The position numbers and the translations under genes were made by a program. A stretch of DNA of 64,000 nt. Source: Spirosoma sp. KUDC1026 (GTDB lineage: Bacteria; Bacteroidota; Bacteroidia; Cytophagales; Spirosomataceae). Positions within the stretch are counted from its first letter, which is position 1. Each line of letters starts with the position of its first letter. The DNA is taken from NCBI RefSeq assembly GCF_013375035.1, contig NZ_CP056032.1, positions 4,338,001 through 4,402,000 on the forward strand. Reading direction: 5' to 3'. Below, piece by piece: positions 26,135 to 33,451 of the stretch. The notes under the pieces are model-generated. The model searched no databases, was not told the origin of the DNA, and saw only the letters and a list, made by a program, of their open reading frames with translations.

Positions 26135-26255
26135 GCGGTAAAGGTAAGCTAGTTTTCATAAAACAAATACAGACCGCTTTTGTCCTATTAAAAAGCCATA
26201 AATTCACATCTACGTCTTTTATCAGCTTGGCTGACAAACCCTCTGATTCAACCGA

Positions 26256-27398
26256 ATGATTACCAGCACGGATATATTGATTATTGGCGGGGGCCTGGCG
26301 GGTCTGGTCAGTTCGCTGGAGTTGGCGAGGGCGGGCCATACGGTTACGCTTGTCGAGCGAAAAACGTACCCATTCCACAAAGTCTGCGGAGAATATATCT
26401 CCAATGAGGTCCGCCCGTATCTCGAAACGCTGGGACTTTCACTGAATGCATTGGGCGTGGCCTTGATCGATCAGTTCTGGCTGTCGGCGCCTTCGGGCCG
26501 ATTACTGAAGAGTCCGCTGGATCTGGGTGGGTTTGGCGTTAGTCGCTATACGCTGGACCAGACGCTGTATGAACTGGCGCAGGCCGCCGGGGTCAATTTC
26601 TTGCTGGGCAGGCAGGTGGATAACGTTGCCTTCGACGGTCATCAATTTAGCGTGACCCTCAACGATGGACAGCAGTTAACGAGTCAGGTCGTGCTGGGGG
26701 CATATGGCAAACGAGCCCGGCTGGACAAAACACTGAGCCGGTCATTCATGGATAAGCCATCGCCCTACGTCGGCGTCAAGTACCACATCCGCCCTCAGTC
26801 GTCGGACTGGGATTTTCCGGATAATGTCATTGCCCTGCATAACTTTTCGGATGGTTACTGCGGCATGTCCGCCATTGAGGACGGAAAATACTGCCTGTGT
26901 TACCTGACCACGCGGGATAACCTGCGGCAACACGGCTCGATCCCGGCGATGGAGCAGGCAGTGCTCGGGCAAAACCCATATCTGAAAACCGTTTTCGAAC
27001 GCGCCGATTTTCTCTACGACAAACCCGAAGTAATCAACGAGATTTCCTTCGCGCCCAAGCGGGCCGTTGAAAACCACATCCTCATGGCGGGAGACTCGGC
27101 GGGACTCATTACGCCCCTCTGCGGCAACGGCATGGCAATGGCCATTCACGGCGCCCGGCTGGTTAGTCAGGTCACAGACGCGTTTCTTCAAGGTAAGGTT
27201 TCGCGCCCGGAACTCGAGCAGCAGTACCAGCAGATGTGGTCCCGGCAGTTTGCCCGGCGGCTGTGGGTGGGCCGCACCGTACAGCGTCTGTTTGGTAGTC
27301 GATGGCTGACGGATCTGGTTGTTCAGACGCTGCAGCATGCCCAGCCCGCCGTGAAAACCATTATGAAACAAACCCATGGTCAGGTTATTCCCGTCTGA
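26256..27398 (+). CDS. FAD-dependent oxidoreductase, geranylgeranyl-reductase/halogenase-like
   Basis: A 380-residue flavoprotein. The N-terminus has the dinucleotide fold STDILIIGGGLAGLVSSLEL followed by VTLVERKTYPFHKVCGEYIS, a class with Cys-Gly-Glu typical of geranylgeranyl reductase-family monooxygenase-fold enzymes. A second FAD motif is ILMAGDSAGLITPLCGNGM. Such proteins in Bacteroidota often sit with type III polyketide synthase genes of pigment or resorcinol lipids, but none is here. The activity (double-bond reduction or hydroxylation of a lipid or aromatic) is inferred at family level. Confidence 0.85.
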   Translation: MITSTDILIIGGGLAGLVSSLELARAGHTVTLVERKTYPFHKVCGEYISNEVRPYLETLGLSLNALGVALIDQFWLSAPSGRLLKSPLDLGGFGVSRYTLDQTLYELAQAAGVNFLLGRQVDNVAFDGHQFSVTLNDGQQLTSQVVLGAYGKRARLDKTLSRSFMDKPSPYVGVKYHIRPQSSDWDFPDNVIALHNFSDGYCGMSAIEDGKYCLCYLTTRDNLRQHGSIPAMEQAVLGQNPYLKTVFERADFLYDKPEVINEISFAPKRAVENHILMAGDSAGLITPLCGNGMAMAIHGARLVSQVTDAFLQGKVSRPELEQQYQQMWSRQFARRLWVGRTVQRLFGSRWLTDLVVQTLQHAQPAVKTIMKQTHGQVIPV

Positions 27399-27406
27399 GC
27401 AGTCTG

Positions 27407-27994
27407 TCAGTACGTCTTTAATACCCGCAGTTTGTGGTTTTTATTCGCGCGAATGGTTGGATTACTGATCCAGTGAAAAATGGCCCCGCTCAACGCAAAC
27501 GCGCCCGCTACCGGCCAGGCCCGCTTACTTACCTCCCCGTTGTTCACGAGGTCGGCAAGCAGATACACCGCGCCCGCGGCCGGAAAAATGGTCCCGGCCG
27601 CCGTTACGAATGGGATACGACGGTGGATGATAATTTTTTCCACTTCGTCCAGCCGGAACGTAACGGGCTCATCCCGATTCATCACTTCGTTTGCAATCAG
27701 GACGCTGAACGTACTGTCGGTGATCTGGTATACTTCTTCGTGGTATTTTTCACCCCGCGCCCGGAAATGAATATCGTCCCCTTCAAAAAAACGGTAGCGC
27801 CGAAAGCCGCCCAGGGTATGATTCACATCAAAGACCAGATAGTGCGACGGACGGAGTTGCGCCCGCTCCCGCTGGTAAGCTGACCCTTTGCGGTCCAGCA
27901 GTTGTTCGGTCGTGAGCGTATCCAGCGTCTGGGCATGAGCCAGCATTGGTAGTATGAACAAACAGGCAATCAGGTAACGAAAAGCAGCAGGCAT
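27407..27994 (-). CDS. exported hypothetical membrane-associated protein
   Basis: No family recognised. The 195-residue product from ATG at 27994 starts with a signal peptide (MPAAFRYLIACLFILPMLAHAQ). A beta-rich middle follows (FRRYRFFEGDDIHFRARGEKY), then VEKIIIHRRIPFVTAAGTIF and two hydrophobic segments around residues 130-175. The frame is open to 28027, but the later ATG places the signal peptide at the N-terminus. It converges with the FAD enzyme gene with only eight bases between stops. Confidence 0.7.
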   Translation of the reverse strand: MPAAFRYLIACLFILPMLAHAQTLDTLTTEQLLDRKGSAYQRERAQLRPSHYLVFDVNHTLGGFRRYRFFEGDDIHFRARGEKYHEEVYQITDSTFSVLIANEVMNRDEPVTFRLDEVEKIIIHRRIPFVTAAGTIFPAAGAVYLLADLVNNGEVSKRAWPVAGAFALSGAIFHWISNPTIRANKNHKLRVLKTY

Positions 27995-28092
27995 GAACTG
28001 TGTAGAACGTAGTGAATGATCGATCAACGCTGGTATTAATTCAGAAGCCAGTCTCTTTGTTCATCTCCATAGATACAGTCCGGCCTAAAACG

Positions 28093-28124
28093 CAGAAAAC
28101 CAACTCAGTTGAGTTGGTTTTCTG
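28093..28124 (-). terminator. intrinsic terminator of the small lipoprotein gene
   Basis: A perfect 15-bp palindrome (CAGAAAACCAACTCA and its complement, two-base loop as drawn), followed on the minus strand by CGTTTTAGG. It is 15 bp after the stop of the 28139 gene. Confidence 0.8.
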
Positions 28125-28138
28125 TTTTGGTGCTGCGA

Positions 28139-28369
28139 TTAATTATTTTTGATCGAATCTTTTACAGCCTCTCTATAGTCTTTACGCGCCGAATCAAGCT
28201 CAGCCTGCTCGTCCATTACACCGGCGGCATCGCCTTCGCGTTGTTCTTCGATGACGTCTTCGCGTTTCTCTTCAACGTCTTCTGCTTTTTCCTGTGGTTT
28301 CGAGTTACAGCTTGTCGCTACACTCACTACGGCGAATGCCATCGCCCAGATTAATTGCTTCGTTTTCAT
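28139..28369 (-). CDS. small hypothetical lipoprotein
   Basis: 76 residues. A lipoprotein signal peptide ends in VATSC, so the mature protein is a ~55-residue, highly charged, Glu-rich helix (KAEDVEEKREDVIEEQREGD) with likely coiled-coil character, anchored by lipid to the envelope. Its own terminator and clean start support a real gene. The function is unknown. Confidence 0.75.
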   Translation of the reverse strand: MKTKQLIWAMAFAVVSVATSCNSKPQEKAEDVEEKREDVIEEQREGDAAGVMDEQAELDSARKDYREAVKDSIKNN

Positions 28370-28633
28370 AACGTGTGTTGGTTATTAATAAGCCCCTTTA
28401 CAGCGTAAGGCCTTCCTATTAACCTGAACAACCCTGTTATGTTCACGCTATGGCGGTTTTGATAGTGTTGGTCGGATCGGCCTACTCCCCGCAGAGAGGT
28501 TCCTGCCCTGACAACAGACAATCAGGTTTCTCAAGAAAATCTGACAAAATCTCAACTGCTGCTGACGCCCGACCAGGGCCAACCGACCGTAGCTTTGACT
28601 CATTCAACACAACGTAAAAGCCATCTGTCAGCT

Positions 28634-28978
28634 ATGAATTACCAATCTCTTCTCCGGCAACTCTATCAGGATTTTAACGCCCGCCATATTGACGCCGTTT
28701 TGGCTCATATGCACACCGATGTAACCTGGCCAAATGGCTGGGAAGGGGGCTACGTAGCGGGTCACGATGAGGTGCGCGCTTACTGGCTTCGCCAATGGAG
28801 CCAAATCGATCCCACCGTAGAGCCGCTCTCTTTTGAGACGAGAGCTGACGGTCAAATTGCCATCCGAGTTCACCAGGTCATCAACGATCTGAGTGGCCAG
28901 TTACTGAGCGATAGTCAACTGAATCATGTCTATAGCTTCGAGAATGGTAAGGTGCGAAAAATGACTATTGAGCACTAA
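28634..28978 (+). CDS. SnoaL-like / NTF2-fold protein
   Basis: A 114-residue cone-shaped fold protein from ATG at 28634 (frame open to 28595). It begins YQSLLRQLYQDFNARHIDAV, then MHTDVTWPNGWEGGYVAGHDEVRAYW, and ends YSFENGKVRKMTIEH, which is the common layout of DUF4440/SnoaL_2 proteins. These bind small ligands or act as isomerases or hydrolases. No partner gene gives a hint. The 264 bp before it hold no gene or clear site. Confidence 0.8.
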   Translation: MNYQSLLRQLYQDFNARHIDAVLAHMHTDVTWPNGWEGGYVAGHDEVRAYWLRQWSQIDPTVEPLSFETRADGQIAIRVHQVINDLSGQLLSDSQLNHVYSFENGKVRKMTIEH

Positions 28979-29198
28979 TAAGTCGCACGGACGCAGGTTT
29001 CGATTGGCCTGATTGACCCTTCGAAAAGAGCAACTGGTTACACCGAATTTCTAACGTAATTCCCCGTTTCCAGCGAATCCAGGATCGTTTCAAGCCGGTA
29101 GCTTGCTCGAGTTCCGCCTGGTAGTCCAGTATGACCTGCCGTTTGAGCCTGTAGTACATTCCACCCCGTTGCGGTGAATAAAAGAAGCCTGTTTTCAT
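28965..29198 (-). CDS. possible small hypothetical protein
   Basis: 77 codons: MKTGFFYSPQRGGMYYRLKR, then VILDYQAELEQATGLKRSWI. The composition is protein-like and the gap would otherwise be empty, but no family is recognised. The 3' end overlaps the SnoaL-like gene by 14 bp on the other strand. There is no clear ribosome site. It could be chance. Confidence 0.35.
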   Translation of the reverse strand: MKTGFFYSPQRGGMYYRLKRQVILDYQAELEQATGLKRSWIRWKRGITLEIRCNQLLFSKGQSGQSKPASVRLISAQ

Positions 29199-29443
29199 CG
29201 CTTTTCGTGTTGTCTACCAACGTATCTTAATAGATAGCTCAATATATGAAGATCGCCAGATTAGATTCGCAATAGCCCGCTAAAAGATGTTTCAGTAAGC
29301 GCCCTTCCTGCCTGACAGATTCCCCCGCTCTCCGCTTATCCCGGAAAGGCTATTAACCATGTCTGACCCTACGTCTTTCGTGGCTACGAGCCCGGTTGGA
29401 CAGGTTTTGTTTAAAATTGGTGGACAGCCCTGCCCGATCTGCC

Positions 29444-29451
29444 TACCTTTG
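29444..29451 (+). promoter_or_regulatory. -7 element close to the dehydrogenase start
   Basis: TACCTTTG matches TAnnTTTG exactly but ends only five bases before the ATG at 29457, which would give a leaderless or nearly leaderless mRNA. Confidence 0.45.
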
Positions 29452-29456
29452 CCCGC

Positions 29457-30524
29457 ATGATTACTGCAACTCAACTTCGCTCCTATACGGAACAAATATT
29501 TATGGCCATTGGCTGCAGCGAAACCGACGCTCGCCTGGCTGCCGACGTACTGGTAAGCGCCGATCTGCGGGGGGTCGACTCGCACGGTGTGGCCCGGCTG
29601 CCGGGTTACGTACGGCTATATGACAACGGTCGGCTTAATCCCCAGCCGCAGATTCGCCTTGTTCACGAAACCCCCTCTACCGCCGTTGTTGATGGCGACC
29701 GGGGGCTGGGTTTGGTTGTGGGACCCTGGGCCATGCAGGTAGCCATTGAGAAAGCGCGCGTAGCCGGAACCGGTTGGGTGGCCGTTCGTAACTCGAACCA
29801 TTTTGGTATTGCGGGCTATCATGCCCTATTAGCCGCCGACCACGACATGATTGGTCAGGCTATGACGCATGCTGCGCCATTGGTCGCTCCTACCTTCGCG
29901 CTGGAAAAAATGCTGGGTACTAACCCCATTGCCGTCGCGATTCCGGCCGCCACGGAGCCAACGTTCCTCGCCGATTTTGCCTCGACAGCGGTGGCCTACG
30001 GCAAACTCGAAATTCTGCAACGGAAAGGTCAGGACATTCCAGTTGGCTGGGCGCAGGACGCCGATGGGCAACCAACCACCGACGCGAACGCGGTACGTAA
30101 TGGCGGGGCGTTGCTGCCGCTCGGCACCGACCGCGAACACGGTTCGCACAAAGGCTACGGCCTGGGCGCGGTGGTCGACATTTTTTCGGGGGTCTTGTCC
30201 GGTGCCAACTACGGCCCGTGGGTCCCTCCTTTCGCGACCGCCGGTTTTATGCAGGCGAACGAAGGCGTGGGTCAGGGAACGGGGCATTTCTTTGGTGCCA
30301 TGCGGATCGATGCGTTCCGCCCCGCCGATGAATTCAAGAATCATATGGATACCTGGATTCAGCGCTTCCGGCAGGCGCGGGCCGTCGAAGGCAAACAGGT
30401 CCTGATTCCTGGCGATCCGGAGCGGATCATGGAAGCCGATAGACTCGCCAACGGCATTCCCCTGGTGGAGCCCGTTATCACAAGTTTGCAGGAACTTGGC
30501 ACCCGTTTCGGCGTTACGTTGTAA
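29457..30524 (+). CDS. malate/L-lactate dehydrogenase family (Ldh2) oxidoreductase
   Basis: A 355-residue NAD(P)-dependent 2-hydroxyacid dehydrogenase of the Ldh2/YlbC/ComC fold, not the classical Rossmann MDH. Motifs: LVSADLRGVDSHGVARLPGY (catalytic His region), VAVRNSNHFGIAGYHAL, EKMLGTNPIAVAIPA, and HGSHKGYGLGAVVDIFSG near the C-terminus. Possible substrates are malate, ureidoglycolate, sulfolactate or 2,3-diketogulonate; none can be chosen from context. It stands alone as a single-gene unit with a promoter box directly before its start codon. Confidence 0.9.
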   Translation: MITATQLRSYTEQIFMAIGCSETDARLAADVLVSADLRGVDSHGVARLPGYVRLYDNGRLNPQPQIRLVHETPSTAVVDGDRGLGLVVGPWAMQVAIEKARVAGTGWVAVRNSNHFGIAGYHALLAADHDMIGQAMTHAAPLVAPTFALEKMLGTNPIAVAIPAATEPTFLADFASTAVAYGKLEILQRKGQDIPVGWAQDADGQPTTDANAVRNGGALLPLGTDREHGSHKGYGLGAVVDIFSGVLSGANYGPWVPPFATAGFMQANEGVGQGTGHFFGAMRIDAFRPADEFKNHMDTWIQRFRQARAVEGKQVLIPGDPERIMEADRLANGIPLVEPVITSLQELGTRFGVTL

Positions 30525-30663
30525 ACAGCAGGGCATTTTCGGGCCAGAAAGTGCCCAAAAATCGCTTCCCGGAACGATTCAGTGCTAACCGTTGCTATCT
30601 TGCGGGTGCGCATGTTCACAAACGCCTATTTGGGCTTTACCGCCATCATCAATATATTGTTGC

Positions 30664-32169
30664 ATGAAAAAGCAGAACTCCAACGGATTTCAATCGCAAA
30701 CGCTCAACGGCATGACCCAGTCGCAGGGGCAGGCCAGTGCCAATTTTTCGTTCACGGATTACCAGACCGAAAATTTTTTTGATGAGATGTTTGCCAGTCA
30801 GACGCAGGTGCGAAATGGGTACACCTCGTTTCGGCAGCGGGTGGAGCAGCTTACACGCGAAGACATGATCAGTCGGCAGCACGCAGCCGAACGGGCGCTG
30901 ATGAGCATGGGCATTACGTTCAATGTTTATTCGGAAGGGGAAGGTACTGAGCGGATTATGCCCATCGACATCATTCCCCGCGTGATTGAATCACTGGAGT
31001 GGAACCGGCTCGAAGCCGGGCTGGTGCAGCGGATCAAAGCCTTGAATATGTTCATTGATGACATCTACAATGAGCAGCGCATTCTGAACGATGGCGTCGT
31101 GCCCCGCGACCTGATCGAATCCAGCAAATGTTTCCTGGGTGCCTGTATGGGCCTGCACCCCCCCAAGGATATCTGGTGCCACATCACCGGGACCGATCTG
31201 ATCCGGGGCGACGATGGTCAGTTTATGGTACTGGAAGATAACCTCCGCTGTCCGTCGGGGGTGTCGTACATGCTCGAAAACCGGGAACTCACGAAACAAA
31301 CCTTTCCTGAAGTGCTGGCCCAGACCGGCGTCCGGCCTGTATCAGATTACCCGACGCGGTTACTACAAATGCTTCAGTTCATTGCCGACCGGCCCAATCC
31401 AACGGTCGTCGTGCTGACACCGGGAATTTATAACTCGGCCTATTTCGAACATTCGTACCTGGCGCAGCAAATGGGCGTCGAACTGGTCGAAGCGCGGGAC
31501 CTGGTGATTTCAGGGGGCTATGTCAAGATGCGGACAACCAAAGGTTTTCAGATCGTTGACGTGATCTACCGGCGCATCGACGATACGTTCCTGGATCCTC
31601 ACGCCTTCAACCCCGACTCGCTGATTGGCGTGCCGGGCATCTTTGAGGTATTCAAAAAGGGCCGCGTGGCCCTGGCCAATGCCCCCGGAACGGGCGTGGC
31701 TGACGATAAAGTAATTTACGCCTACGTGCCCCGGATCATCAAGTATTATCTGGGCGAAGAGGCTATCATCCCGAACGTTCGGACTTACATCTGTGGCGAA
31801 GCCGAAGACTGTGAGTACGTACTGGACAATATCGCCCAGCTGGTCGTAAAAGAAGCCAACGAAGCGGGTGGCTACGGCATGCTGATCGGCCCCAAAGCTA
31901 CGCCCGAGGAACACGACGCTTTTCGGGAGAAAATTCGGGCAAATCCACGCAACTACATTGCCCAGCCAACGATCTCCCTGTCGCGGGTCCCCTGTCTCGT
32001 GGGCGACCACGCCGAAGGCCGTCACGTCGATCTGCGTCCTTATATTCTGTACGGCGACAGTATCAACGTTATCCCCGGCGGCCTGACCCGCGTCGCCCTG
32101 CGCAAAGGCTCCCTTGTCGTCAACTCCTCCCAGGGCGGTGGCGGTAAGGATACGTGGGTGTTGTATTAA
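30664..32169 (+). CDS. circularly permuted type 2 ATP-grasp protein
   Basis: A 501-residue protein from ATG at 30664 (frame open to 30592). Family marks: MPIDIIPRVIESLEWNRLEA, DIYNEQRILNDGVVPRDLI, LEDNLRCPSGVSYMLENRE, and the C-terminal NVIPGGLTRVALRKGSLVVN. Relatives are probable ATP-dependent ligases that usually sit next to an alpha-E protein and a transglutaminase-like gene in a peptide-modification cluster. Those partners are missing here; the next gene is a glycosyltransferase behind a large hairpin. The substrate is unknown. Confidence 0.9.
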   Translation: MKKQNSNGFQSQTLNGMTQSQGQASANFSFTDYQTENFFDEMFASQTQVRNGYTSFRQRVEQLTREDMISRQHAAERALMSMGITFNVYSEGEGTERIMPIDIIPRVIESLEWNRLEAGLVQRIKALNMFIDDIYNEQRILNDGVVPRDLIESSKCFLGACMGLHPPKDIWCHITGTDLIRGDDGQFMVLEDNLRCPSGVSYMLENRELTKQTFPEVLAQTGVRPVSDYPTRLLQMLQFIADRPNPTVVVLTPGIYNSAYFEHSYLAQQMGVELVEARDLVISGGYVKMRTTKGFQIVDVIYRRIDDTFLDPHAFNPDSLIGVPGIFEVFKKGRVALANAPGTGVADDKVIYAYVPRIIKYYLGEEAIIPNVRTYICGEAEDCEYVLDNIAQLVVKEANEAGGYGMLIGPKATPEEHDAFREKIRANPRNYIAQPTISLSRVPCLVGDHAEGRHVDLRPYILYGDSINVIPGGLTRVALRKGSLVVNSSQGGGGKDTWVLY

Positions 32170-32175
32170 GATCCG

Positions 32176-32254
32176 GGAACAAGGAGTAAATGGAACAGGG
32201 AGAAAGAAGGTATTTTGTCATTTCTTTCTCCCTGTTCCATTTACTCCTTGTTCC
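32176..32254. repeat. perfect 33-bp stem GGAACAAGGAG-type inverted repeat
   Basis: Arm 32176-32208 is exactly complementary to 32222-32254 with a 13-nt loop. The arm reads GGAACAAGGAG, TAAATGG, AACAGGGAGAAAGAA in order, and one strand is purine-rich. It begins seven bases after the ATP-grasp stop codon. It is likely a terminator but far longer than usual. The same words recur at 36364-36570 and 44292-44416. Confidence 0.9.
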
Positions 32255-32265
32255 TAAGTTTATCT

Positions 32266-32273
32266 TACCTTTA
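32266..32273 (+). promoter_or_regulatory. -7-like element upstream of the 32296 glycosyltransferase
   Basis: TACCTTTA (7 of 8 to TAnnTTTG, last base differs) lies 22 bp before the TTG start. A transcription start near 32278 would exclude the hairpin from the mRNA. Confidence 0.4.
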
Positions 32274-32295
32274 CATCAGACATTCATTCCTTGCT

Positions 32296-33276
32296 TTGCC
32301 AGATTTAAGTATCATTATCGTCAATTATAAGACGCCCAGGCTTATAATTGACTGTCTGAGTTCTGTCCGGGCGCATACGCGAGACATTACGTACGAAATC
32401 ATTGTCGTCGACAATCAATCGAATGATGATAGTCAGGCTCAGATTCAGGCCGTTTTTCCAGATGTGCGCTGGTTCGACATGGGCTACAATGCCGGGTTTG
32501 CGCGGGCCAACAACCTCGGCATCCGGCAGGCGTCGGGACGTAATGTCCTGTTGCTTAACTCGGATACGCTGCTCCTCGACAATCTGCTGGCCCGCTGTGT
32601 AAAGCTATTGGACGAACAGCCTGACGTAGCGGCTGTCAGCGCCCGACAACTTGGCCGGGATCACCAGTTACGGCCGAATCTGTACACCACCTTTGGGCAG
32701 ATGCGCCGGGCGTTTTACATCCTCCCCGCCAGCGAATCGTTCCAGCGTCAATTCCAGAAACTTATTCCAGATCCTCATTTTACCGACCCAAATCAGGTCG
32801 AGTGGCTGTCGGGTGCCTTTCTGATGACCCGCCCGTCAACGATTGAGAAAGCGGGCCTACTCGACGAGTCGTTTTTCATGTACGGCGAAGATGTTGAATG
32901 GGGCTACCGGCTGGGTAAACAGGGCCGCATGCTCCTGCTGCAGGATGCGCAGTTCGTTCACCTGGAGTACGGCAGCAGCACCGACAATCAGCAGCACGTA
33001 GTAACCCACCTCAACCGCTTCAAACCGCAGGTTCAGGTGTCGCAGTTACTTTGGGTCCGGAAGCAATACGGCGTCGGGGCTTACCTCGCGCTCATGACCC
33101 ATTATCTGACGATGGTACCGATCGTTTACGGCTGGAAAATGGCCGTTAATCTGCGCGGGAAGAAACCGCTCATGGCCGACTTCGATAATCAACGGGCCTT
33201 TGCCAGCCAAGTTGGTGTCTTTATGCGTTTTTTCGGGTCTACATTGCTGAACAAGCCTGGTTTTTATAAAGTCTGA
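32296..33276 (+). CDS. family 2 glycosyltransferase, rhamnosyltransferase-like (WbbL type)
   Basis: A 326-residue GT-A enzyme from a TTG at 32296 (MPDLSIIIVNYKTPRLI); the frame is open to 32215, but that start would put the hairpin arm into the coding region. Motifs: YEIIVVDNQSNDDS, GYNAGFARANNLGIRQ, VLLLNSDTLLLDNLL (metal site), VEWLSGAFLMTRPSTIEKAG and FFMYGEDVEWGYRLGKQG (base-type Glu-Asp). This series is typical of enzymes adding rhamnose or another deoxysugar to a surface polysaccharide. There is no adjacent pathway gene. Confidence 0.88.
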   Translation: MPDLSIIIVNYKTPRLIIDCLSSVRAHTRDITYEIIVVDNQSNDDSQAQIQAVFPDVRWFDMGYNAGFARANNLGIRQASGRNVLLLNSDTLLLDNLLARCVKLLDEQPDVAAVSARQLGRDHQLRPNLYTTFGQMRRAFYILPASESFQRQFQKLIPDPHFTDPNQVEWLSGAFLMTRPSTIEKAGLLDESFFMYGEDVEWGYRLGKQGRMLLLQDAQFVHLEYGSSTDNQQHVVTHLNRFKPQVQVSQLLWVRKQYGVGAYLALMTHYLTMVPIVYGWKMAVNLRGKKPLMADFDNQRAFASQVGVFMRFFGSTLLNKPGFYKV

Positions 33277-33451
33277 CCAATACAAGTAGCCCCGAAAATG
33301 CTGTAATACATCCGATTTTTGAAAATTGATCCGGCCATTCCTGGCCGGATATTCGATTTTAGTGGGAATCCTAAAAAATGGCCGGGTAGAGTGTTCGCGA
33401 TGAATACATTTTTTTGCCAGGTTAACGTTGTTTAAAAAATGCGTTAAGTCT

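Noticed and set aside
25490..26152. A 220-codon frame antisense to the GH13-like gene
   Set aside because: It is the mirror of a well-supported coding region in high-GC DNA; its translation shows no domain.
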